From assembly GCA_003645915.1 (NCBI GenBank), contig QNDG01000063.1, forward strand, positions 1 to 7,181: a stretch of 7,181 bases of DNA, written 5' to 3'. A program made the translations under genes and the position numbers. Below, in pieces: positions 1 through 6,025 of this stretch (the first letter of the stretch is position 1; each line of letters begins with the position of its first letter). The stretch comes from Candidatus Zhuqueibacterota bacterium. Its GTDB lineage: Bacteria > Zhuqueibacterota > QNDG01. The notes under the pieces are model-generated. The model had not been told where the DNA came from. It saw only the letters and a program-made list of their open reading frames with translations, and searched no databases.

Positions 1-1
1 A

Positions 2-463
2 CTGGTTCTTACATTTATTATCAGTTGTTCCCAAAAGAAATCACAAAGTAACCTGCAGCCAGTCGGACATGAAATAAAATGGATTACTGACCTGGATTCC
101 GCATTAACTCTTGCTGCAAACACAAACAAACCCATAATGATTGATTTCATGGCAGATTGGTGCCCGCCATGCAAAAGAATGGAAGATTCAACATTTTCCG
201 ATAAAAGAGTAATTGATAAAACAAAGTCATTTATAACAGTACGAATTAATGTTGATAAAAACCAGGATCTTGCAAATAAATACAACTCCAATGCAAACAA
301 ATACGGCGGAATTGGTATCCCCAACATGCTCTTCCTTGACAAAAATCAGAAAACAATCAAACACCCAATTGGTTTTCTTAATCCTGAAAACATGATTGCT
401 TATATGGATTCAGTTCTGGACATTACCAAAAATAATAATATGGCAAAAACAAACGATAAATAA
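2..463 (+). CDS. Thioredoxin-fold lipoprotein (5' partial)
   Basis: The frame is open from the window edge to the TAA at 461-463, so the true start lies upstream. An ATG at 137 is internal: the codons before it encode a hydrophobic run ending in LTFIISC and then a polar linker. This looks like the end of a lipoprotein signal peptide, with the lipidated Cys at 26-28. About 35 residues later comes the thioredoxin fold, with the strand IMIDFMADW, active site WCPPC (codons 158-172) and a cis-proline strand GIPNMLFLD. The spacing and the sequence around the CxxC resemble the C-terminal DsbD-like and Thioredoxin_7 families. Such proteins reduce or exchange disulfides in the periplasm; the membrane anchor and direction of electron flow here are inferred. 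The C-terminus is Asn/Lys-rich. A rhodanese lipoprotein follows 44 nt downstream on the same strand, probably in the same operon. The family call is firm; the physiological substrate is unknown. Confidence 0.88.
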   Translation: MVLTFIISCSQKKSQSNLQPVGHEIKWITDLDSALTLAANTNKPIMIDFMADWCPPCKRMEDSTFSDKRVIDKTKSFITVRINVDKNQDLANKYNSNANKYGGIGIPNMLFLDKNQKTIKHPIGFLNPENMIAYMDSVLDITKNNNMAKTNDK

Positions 464-507
464 AAAAACTGTTGTAAAAAATTGATAATTAAGGGACTGC
501 AAAGAAC

Positions 508-924
508 ATGAAACACATCAGGATAATATTTATTTTTCTGTTTTTTTATTTGGTCTTTACATTTAATTGTAAAAAAGATCCGTCAAGTGTAACAACCGTA
601 CAGCATATTGAGGACATTACAGTAGAGCAGGCAAAGACCATTGTTGATTCTGACAAAAAAATTAAAATTCTGGATGTACGAACTTCTGCGGAATATTCTG
701 ACAGTCACATTCCCAATGCTTTTAATATTGATTTTTATTCCGATTCTTTTTCAACTGATGTTGACTCTCTTGACCATAACGCCAAATATCTTATTTACTG
801 CAGATCTGGCAGCAGAAGCAAAAGTGCAACCAACATCATGGAGACAAAGGGATTTAAAACTCTTTACAATATGCTCGGTGGTTTTAATGAGTGGAAGAAA
901 AAGGGATATCCTGTAGCATATTAA
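508..924 (+). CDS. Rhodanese-domain lipoprotein
   Basis: This is a 138-residue protein. Its N-terminal membrane segment (about residues 4-19) ends in FTFNC, with Cys21 the probable lipidation site; the -1 Asn is unusual for a lipobox, so a plain membrane anchor is also possible. A single rhodanese domain covers about residues 35-136. It has the LDVRT strand (Asp56, Arg58), HIPNAFNI, the active-site loop CRSGSRS starting at Cys98, and the closing motif GGFNEWKKKGYP. The catalytic Cys and loop arginines are intact, so persulfide formation and sulfur transfer are expected from the family. The physiological donor and acceptor are unknown. AAGGGA at 491-496 lies 11 nt before the ATG and supports this start. 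It follows the thioredoxin-like lipoprotein by 44 nt and precedes panB by 15 nt, so it is probably co-transcribed with both. Confidence 0.9.
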   Translation: MKHIRIIFIFLFFYLVFTFNCKKDPSSVTTVQHIEDITVEQAKTIVDSDKKIKILDVRTSAEYSDSHIPNAFNIDFYSDSFSTDVDSLDHNAKYLIYCRSGSRSKSATNIMETKGFKTLYNMLGGFNEWKKKGYPVAY

Positions 925-939
925 TTGCGAGGAAAGTAA

Positions 940-1746
940 ATGTCTGAGAACACAAAGCTTACAATACCGCGAATCATTAATATGAAGAGAGATGCAAAAA
1001 AAATTGCATGCCTTACTGCATATGATTTTGCATTTGCTTCTCTTCTGGACAAAGCCGGAACAGATATTATTCTGGTGGGGGATTCCGGAGCCATGGTACA
1101 TGCCGGTTATAAAACAACTCTGCCTGTAACTGTTGAAGAAATGCTTTTCTTTACAAGATCTGTTGTACGTGGTGTAAACAGGGCTCTTGTAGTTTCAGAC
1201 ATGCCTTTTCTTTCATACCAAACAGGCAAAAACGAAGCAATAAAGAACAGCGGTCTTTTTTTAAAACACGGCGGTGCAGATGCTGTTAAACTGGAAGGCG
1301 GCGAACATATTGCAGAAACCATTCACAGTATTGTGCAGTGTGGGATTCCTGTAATGGGACATCTCGGTCTTACTCCCCAGTCAGTTAAACAATTAGGCGG
1401 TTACGGTTTGCAGGGTAAAAATAAAAGTGACGCTGACAGGATTAAAAGAGATGCAGTAATTCTTCAGGAAGCAGGTGTTTTTTCTATTGTTCTCGAAAAA
1501 ATCCCTGCTTCACTGGCAGAGGAAATAACTCAGATACTGGACATTCCAACAATAGGTATTGGAGCAGGCCCCGGTTGTGACGGACAAATTCTGGTTACGC
1601 ATGATCTTCTGGGGCTCTTTGAATCCTTTAAACCGAAATTTGTAAGGCAATATGCCAATCTCTCTGAAATTATCACAAAAGCAGTCTCAAGTTACTGCAC
1701 TGATGTAAAAAATTTAACTTTTCCTGATAAAAAGGAGAGTTTCTAA
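940..1746 (+). CDS. panB: 3-methyl-2-oxobutanoate hydroxymethyltransferase (ketopantoate synthase)
   Basis: PanB transfers the hydroxymethyl group of 5,10-methylene-tetrahydrofolate to 2-oxoisovalerate to give ketopantoate, the first committed step of pantothenate and CoA synthesis in the cytoplasm. At 268 residues it matches the usual length (about 264). The conserved blocks appear in order: LTAYDF; LVGDS with metal ligand Asp48; HAGYKTTLPVTVEEM; VVSDMPFLSYQ with metal ligand Asp87; ADAVKLEGG (Lys117, Glu119); PVMGHLGLTPQS; GYGLQGK; VLEKIP with the probable catalytic Glu186; and PTIGIGAGPGCDGQILV. Residue roles are assigned by comparison with the well-studied E. coli family member. GAGGAA at 929-934 precedes the ATG at good spacing. 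No panC, panD or panE lies in the visible region, so the other pathway genes must be elsewhere or upstream. The stop overlaps the next gene's start codon by one base. Confidence 0.98.
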   Translation: MSENTKLTIPRIINMKRDAKKIACLTAYDFAFASLLDKAGTDIILVGDSGAMVHAGYKTTLPVTVEEMLFFTRSVVRGVNRALVVSDMPFLSYQTGKNEAIKNSGLFLKHGGADAVKLEGGEHIAETIHSIVQCGIPVMGHLGLTPQSVKQLGGYGLQGKNKSDADRIKRDAVILQEAGVFSIVLEKIPASLAEEITQILDIPTIGIGAGPGCDGQILVTHDLLGLFESFKPKFVRQYANLSEIITKAVSSYCTDVKNLTFPDKKESF

Positions 1747-2207
1747 TGGAAGACACACTCTATTTTTTTCTTGCAGGTATAGCCTCTTTTGCAGCAAAGC
1801 TTTTTACAATAAGACAGAAAGAATGGATTAAATTTGTTTCAATCACAATGTTTCCGGTTATTCTTCTTATCTTAACGCACATTTCTCTTTACAAATTTAT
1901 ACCGGACACTATTTTCTTTCCTCCTTTTGCCATTGGACTTTTTGCCTTTATCACTGCAGTTCTTCTTTATTTCTCAGACAAGTCAGGATTTATCTCCAAA
2001 CCGGGTATAAAGTATTTTGCAACCTTCTTTTTAGGGTTTGTTGCTTTTGGAATCGGTTATGGAATAAGCGCTGTCTTTTATCTAATTAAATCTATCCCCG
2101 CAGAGAGCGTACAGGAAAATCATTCAAGAATTATGTACTTTTTTCTTGCCGGGTTCTTAATGGTTTTTGGCTTTATTTTTCCTCTTAGGTTTTTCCGTAA
2201 AAAATAG
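1746..2207 (+). CDS. Small polytopic membrane protein of unknown function
   Basis: I do not recognise a family. The 153-residue product is very rich in Phe, Ile and Leu. It shows probable membrane helices at about residues 32-50, 57-76, 88-113 and 129-147, plus a weaker hydrophobic stretch at 5-20. It ends with the basic tail RFFRKK, which suggests a cytoplasmic C-terminus. The first and last hydrophobic segments share the string YFFLAG (residues 6-11 and 131-136), possibly a remnant of internal duplication or chance. The start ATG overlaps the panB stop (TAATG), and a strong ribosome site AAAGGAG lies at 1731-1737 inside the end of panB. Translation is therefore likely coupled to panB. A role in precursor or vitamin transport would be speculation from position only. 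It is the last gene of the + strand block and faces the sensor kinase tail to tail. Confidence 0.8.
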   Translation: MEDTLYFFLAGIASFAAKLFTIRQKEWIKFVSITMFPVILLILTHISLYKFIPDTIFFPPFAIGLFAFITAVLLYFSDKSGFISKPGIKYFATFFLGFVAFGIGYGISAVFYLIKSIPAESVQENHSRIMYFFLAGFLMVFGFIFPLRFFRKK

Positions 2208-2374
2208 CCGTTACAAGTAGCTGCACCAACATTGCAGGGAATTACGATGAACAGGACGGCCGGTAAAGAAAAAACACATGATAAAAATCTGAAACATAGC
2301 CAACTCCAATTCCAAGATTAGTATACAGGATAATAACTCCTAAAATATAGAAAACCTGAATATAACTTGTTTTG
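2208..2374. other. Convergent intergenic region, no clear terminator
   Basis: This gap separates the ends of two convergent genes. I found no GC-rich hairpin followed by a T-run on either strand. The best inverted repeat is only 5 bp (CTGCA at 2221-2225 with TGCAG at 2233-2237) and is followed by GGAATTACG, so it is not a canonical intrinsic terminator. On the minus strand the frame that starts inside the kinase end stays open to a TAA at 2242-2244. It would read a hydrophobic peptide, but there is no plausible start codon (see findings). Confidence 0.5.
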
Positions 2375-4168
2375 TTATTTAAGCCTGAATTTTAAAATCC
2401 AGACAGTACCTTTTTGAGCTCTTCTACTACGTTTCAGCTCTCCTTCTAACTGGTCCTGAGCAAGCAATTCGGCTACATATAATCCGTTAAACGATCTTTC
2501 TGACTTCACAGATTCTTCTTCTATGCCGATCCCATTATCTTTGACTCTTAAAGACAGTATATTTTCTTCCGAAAGCCCAAGTACAATTTGGGCTTCTTTA
2601 CCGGAAATATTTTTATTTGGAAATGCATGCTCAAAAATATTTGAAACCAATTCCAGCAGAATCAATCCAAGAGGCACTGCTTTATCAATGTTAATTGTAA
2701 GATTTTTAATATCAGTCCTGAATATAAAATTAACATCTCTTTTGCCATACCATTTAGTTATTTCGTTTTTAACATTTTGTATGTACTCAACAAGGTTAAT
2801 CTCCGACAAAACAGGAGAATAGTACAACTGATTATAAATCATTGACATTATACGTATTCTGTTTTTTAATTTCTCCATCCTGTTTTTTGCTGAGCAATTT
2901 TCAACATTTCTAAGCTCTAAGCTGATAAGACTACTCATGAATTGAAGGTTATTGTTCACCCTGTGGTGAATTTCCTGCAGCATCACTTCTTTTTCCTGTA
3001 TGTCCTGCTTTATCCTTGCCTCTGCATTCTTCTTTTCAGTTATATCGCTTCGTAAAATTACAATATCCTCAATACCGCCCCTTTTATTAAAAACAGGAGC
3101 TCCGAATATATCCCACACCTGACCGTTTTTTCTCAAATCTCCGCTTTCTCCCCTGTATTCTGAGAAAGTACTCATAATATTTTCAACGGGACATGGCATA
3201 TCATACATATGACAAGGAGAATCAAGCCCGTAAATTACGCTGTAACAAGGCTTACCTTTAAGGCTCCCGTCAACAGAAAAATGATTCCTGAACTTGTCAT
3301 TCACTTTTACAATCTGGTACTTTCTGTCTAATACCAGTACTTCAGCATTTATGCTGCTGAATATCTTCTCGAGAAATTTCTTTGAAATTTCCGCCTCATT
3401 CTTCGAGTTAACCAGAAAGGATATGTCTTTTCCGTATGATAATATGTACTTTGTGTCCCCATTTACGTCAGGAATTATTACATTTGAGAATTCGATAAAA
3501 ATAGTATTTTTTGTTTCAGTCTTTAATTGAACAGTCATTACTGGCACATTAAATCCTGTTGACATCTTATTAAAAGCACTTTTTATTATATCTATAGAAT
3601 CAAAATGTGCAAAATCTGTTAATAATTTACCGAGAACCTTAGACTGTAAATAGCCTGTTATTCTGGAAAACCCTCTGTTGACATATGCTATTTTCCCATC
3701 AGCGTGAAAAACAACCAAAACTACATCCAAATTTTCAGCCAGCCGGGACATAGCTTCATATTCACTCATATCATAAGGAAAATTTTCACTAATTACAGGC
3801 TTGTTTCTGGAGACAATCTTCTTAAAATACGACCCAAAAACTTCCATATGATCATTATCAACAATTAAACTAAAACGATCCTCTATAGAAGCCAGTTTTT
3901 TAATATCACTTGTTTTCTCTTTCAGCAAAATAGCCGGTTTCTTGGAGCCTTTTTCCTGCAAAAAATCCAGAATCATAATCAATTCCGGTGATTCCGAAAT
4001 TAAATAAAGAGACACATTTTCATGAGGAATATTGTTTAGTTCCTGAAAAGAAGTACAAAGGATTAAAGTTGTTTTAAATTCCGGATAATTTAAATAGCTC
4101 TCTACAGAGGACAGATACTTATACATAGGATCATAAAGAATGATCCGGTATCTGGATTTATAAGACAT
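2375..4168 (-). CDS. Soluble PAS-PAS sensor histidine kinase, HisKA_2 type
   Basis: This is a 597-residue sensor kinase with no transmembrane segment, so it is cytoplasmic. Residues 1-118 look like a receiver-type alpha/beta fold (strand RIILYDP at the start). The third strand reads SLYLISESPE, with no phospho-acceptor Asp at the expected place, so it is probably a pseudo-receiver. PAS domain 1 spans about 138-250 and PAS domain 2 about 262-378. PAS 2 carries three cysteines, Cys308, Cys319 and Cys326, in GKPCYS and PCHMYDMPCP. A short helical linker leads to the dimerisation/phosphoacceptor segment EIHHRVNNNLQ (His401/His402), typical of HisKA_2. The ATPase domain has the N-box ELVSNIFEHAF (Asn510) and DNGIGI (Asp544). 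The second glycine box is weak: NGLYVAELL in place of the usual GLGL. AAAGGGG at 4182-4176 precedes the ATG. No response regulator lies in the window, so its partner is unknown. Confidence 0.93.
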   Translation of the reverse strand: MSYKSRYRIILYDPMYKYLSSVESYLNYPEFKTTLILCTSFQELNNIPHENVSLYLISESPELIMILDFLQEKGSKKPAILLKEKTSDIKKLASIEDRFSLIVDNDHMEVFGSYFKKIVSRNKPVISENFPYDMSEYEAMSRLAENLDVVLVVFHADGKIAYVNRGFSRITGYLQSKVLGKLLTDFAHFDSIDIIKSAFNKMSTGFNVPVMTVQLKTETKNTIFIEFSNVIIPDVNGDTKYILSYGKDISFLVNSKNEAEISKKFLEKIFSSINAEVLVLDRKYQIVKVNDKFRNHFSVDGSLKGKPCYSVIYGLDSPCHMYDMPCPVENIMSTFSEYRGESGDLRKNGQVWDIFGAPVFNKRGGIEDIVILRSDITEKKNAEARIKQDIQEKEVMLQEIHHRVNNNLQFMSSLISLELRNVENCSAKNRMEKLKNRIRIMSMIYNQLYYSPVLSEINLVEYIQNVKNEITKWYGKRDVNFIFRTDIKNLTINIDKAVPLGLILLELVSNIFEHAFPNKNISGKEAQIVLGLSEENILSLRVKDNGIGIEEESVKSERSFNGLYVAELLAQDQLEGELKRSRRAQKGTVWILKFRLK

Positions 4169-4259
4169 AATTTTTCCCCTTTTTTGGGATTCCTTATAAC
4201 CGCTCTGAAAAAGCTGTTTCGGATTTAATTCTCAGGAACTAACATCAGAATCACCTGTC

Positions 4260-4286
4260 CCGGATATTAAATCATTTTTTATCCGG
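4260..4286. repeat. 7-bp perfect inverted repeat spanning the channel gene's stop codon
   Basis: CCGGATA at 4260-4266 pairs perfectly with TATCCGG at 4280-4286, leaving a 13-nt AT-rich loop that contains the channel gene's TGA (4274-4272 on the minus strand). It could fold in the mRNA between the channel and kinase genes. No T-run follows on either strand, so it is not a canonical intrinsic terminator. It may be an attenuating or RNA-stabilising hairpin, or chance. Confidence 0.35.
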
Positions 4287-5339
4287 AAGATGCACAACAT
4301 GCTGAGGGAACGGGATTTCTATATTATTTTCTTCAAATGCCCTGTATATTGCGATTCGTATTTCCTCTGCAACCGGAAACTGTCTGTCCCATTTTGCGAC
4401 TCTGCATGTAACCTTAAAATCAAGAGACGAATCGCCGAAATTAATAAAATATGCCGCAGGTTCCGGAAAATCGAGAACCTCAGGATGAGCCTTGCACACA
4501 TCCACCAGGATATTTTTAACTTTGTCAATATCACTGCCATATGCAGCGCCTACTTCCACGGCAACGCGGATTTGAGCATTGGGATAAGAAAGATTCGTAA
4601 CTTTCTCATTAATTATCTGCTGATTGGGCACAATAACAAGTGTATTATCAAATGTCTTTATTTTCGTGCTTCTTAATCCGATATCGTGTACATCTCCGAT
4701 AATACCGCTTTCAAGTTTGATTCTGTCATTAATTCTGAAAGGCCGGTCTGTTATAATCAAAAATCCTGAGATCATGTTTGCAAGTGTATCTTTTGCTGCA
4801 AGTGCGATAGCAAGAGAGCCAACTCCGAGAGAAACTATTATTGAACTTATATCCTGATGAAAATGATTTAAAATTGTTACTACAGCGCTTGTGTAAGTTA
4901 CAATAATAATCAATCTTCTTAATAAAGGGCCGAAATCATCACGTAATTTTGATTGAAGCTCTCCTCCTGCTTTATTACTGTACCACAAATACAGTACCTG
5001 TAAAATGGAATTTACCATTCTTGCAATTGCAAGCACAAGGAAAATATACAGAAAGCTGTTCAGATACTTGTAAAAAACATCTCCGAAGACAGAATTCAAA
5101 CTGAGAAAGAAAAAATAAATACCGGCAATGATAATCCCGCTTCTTGCTGTTCGCTCTATAATTGCAATTATCTTATCGTCAACTTCATTTTTTGTTCTTG
5201 CAGCTACTTTTTTATGAAAGAATTTTGAAACAATTTTAATAAGTCTTAAAAAAATAAAGGCCGCAACTATCACTGCAACAGATAACACAAGATCTTTTAA
5301 CAGATCATTATTGACAATCGTATTAATGATATCCTTCAC
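4272..5339 (-). CDS. MscS-family mechanosensitive ion channel
   Basis: The product is an inner-membrane channel expected to open under membrane tension and release solutes on hypo-osmotic shock. I use the GTG at 5339 (355 residues). A strong ribosome site GGGGAGG (5352-5346) sits 6 nt upstream of it, while the upstream ATG at 5354 has no ribosome site and itself forms part of GGGGAGG. The longer version would be 360 residues; the numbers below use that version. Membrane segments lie at about 20-40, 72-88, 98-120 and 145-162. The pore-lining helix (about 170-200) is Gly/Ala-rich: LGVGSLAIALAAKDTLANM. The MscS beta domain follows, with ITDRPFRINDRIKL, GDVHDIGLRSTKIKT and IVPNQQIINEKVTNLS. The C-terminal motif is IEIPFPQHVVHL. 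It has more helices than the three of E. coli MscS. It lies 38 nt downstream of the site-2 protease gene, probably in the same transcript. Confidence 0.93.
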   Translation of the reverse strand: MKDIINTIVNNDLLKDLVLSVAVIVAAFIFLRLIKIVSKFFHKKVAARTKNEVDDKIIAIIERTARSGIIIAGIYFFFLSLNSVFGDVFYKYLNSFLYIFLVLAIARMVNSILQVLYLWYSNKAGGELQSKLRDDFGPLLRRLIIIVTYTSAVVTILNHFHQDISSIIVSLGVGSLAIALAAKDTLANMISGFLIITDRPFRINDRIKLESGIIGDVHDIGLRSTKIKTFDNTLVIVPNQQIINEKVTNLSYPNAQIRVAVEVGAAYGSDIDKVKNILVDVCKAHPEVLDFPEPAAYFINFGDSSLDFKVTCRVAKWDRQFPVAEEIRIAIYRAFEENNIEIPFPQHVVHLPDKK

Positions 5340-5345
5340 AGGAGT

Positions 5346-5352
5346 CCTCCCC
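5346..5352 (-). promoter_or_regulatory. Ribosome binding site that decides the channel gene's start
   Basis: The minus strand reads GGGGAGG, then ACTCCT, then GTG. The 6-nt spacing is ideal and the match to anti-Shine-Dalgarno is nearly perfect. The alternative ATG overlaps the 5' end of this element, and AAACCTTTTTC lies before it, which has no ribosome site. This favours initiation at GTG 5339-5337. Confidence 0.75.
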
Positions 5353-5377
5353 ATGAAAAAGGTTTATAAAAATTTAA

Positions 5378-5998
5378 TTATCTTACACCTGTTAAAACAG
5401 TTAAAAAAAGTCTGACTATAGGAAATAAAATCACATTAAAAATACCGAGTAAAAGAAGTAAAAAAATAATCAGGAATCCGTATCTTTCTATCTGCATATA
5501 TTTAACAGCAACATCATCCGGTAAAAAACTCATTACAATTCTTGATCCGTCCAGAGGGGGAATTGGAATAAGATTAAATACCGCAAGAACAAGGTTAATG
5601 TAAACACTGAAAAAAGCCATGTATGATAAAACATTCGAAGGACCGAAAATTCCCGTTGAGATACGAAATATCAGACCGGAAATTATAGCAAGGAAGATAT
5701 TGCTTACAGGTCCTGCAAGTCCAACAAACCCCATGTCTTTTTTAATATCCTTAAGTCTGAACGGGTTAACCGGAACAGGTTTAGCCCATCCAAACAGCAC
5801 CGGTGCTCCTGTAATAACTAAAAACAGAGGAAAAACTATTGTACCGAAGATATCTATATGAGGTATGGGGTTAAGAGTAAGTCTGCCTGCATCCCTTGCA
5901 GTTGTATCGCCTTTTAAAAGCGCTGCTTTGCCATGAGCAACTTCATGAAAAACAATAGAAAAAAGAAGTACAACAATCTGAGGTATTGCTTTTATCAT
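5378..5998 (-). CDS. Site-2 protease family intramembrane metalloprotease (peptidase M50)
   Basis: This is a 206-residue polytopic membrane protein of the compact M50 class that lacks a PDZ domain. The first helix carries the zinc motif HEVAH (His18, Glu19, His22). Next come the family-typical NPIPH (43-47), FGWAKPVPVNPF (69-80) and GPVSN (96-100). The third metal ligand motif is FNLIPIPPLDGSRI, with Asp150. The remaining C-terminal region (about 174-200) is one or two further hydrophobic helices. All expected catalytic residues are present, so an active intramembrane protease is likely; its substrate cannot be read from the sequence. GGAG lies 8 nt before the ATG, in CCGGAGAATTTAATATG. It starts 27 nt after the Mce-protein gene stop and precedes the MscS gene by about 38 nt, so it fits a shared envelope operon. 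A link to lipid transport or to an anti-sigma factor is not shown here. Confidence 0.94.
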   Translation of the reverse strand: MIKAIPQIVVLLFSIVFHEVAHGKAALLKGDTTARDAGRLTLNPIPHIDIFGTIVFPLFLVITGAPVLFGWAKPVPVNPFRLKDIKKDMGFVGLAGPVSNIFLAIISGLIFRISTGIFGPSNVLSYMAFFSVYINLVLAVFNLIPIPPLDGSRIVMSFLPDDVAVKYMQIERYGFLIIFLLLLLGIFNVILFPIVRLFLTVLTGVR

Positions 5999-6025
5999 AT
6001 TAAATTCTCCGGTTTCTTTGGTCTT

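Noticed and set aside
751..1322. Minus-strand open frames opposite the rhodanese and panB genes
   Set aside because: They lie opposite strongly conserved coding sequence, have no family motifs and are explained as antisense shadows.
2247..2321. Small + strand reading frame beginning MNRTAGKEKTHDKN after the membrane-protein gene
   Set aside because: It is only 24 codons with no membrane, motif or family signal. A weak AGGGA lies before it, but such frames are common by chance in AT-rich spacers.
4193..4220. Possible promoter before the kinase: TATAAG (4198-4193) with GAAACA 16 nt upstream on the minus strand
   Set aside because: The -35 element matches poorly, and AT-rich DNA gives many such hexamers. 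It is too weak to list as a promoter.
4260..4286. Intrinsic terminator for the channel gene
   Set aside because: The inverted repeat is real, but no T-run follows on the minus strand and the loop is long. I list it only as an inverted repeat.
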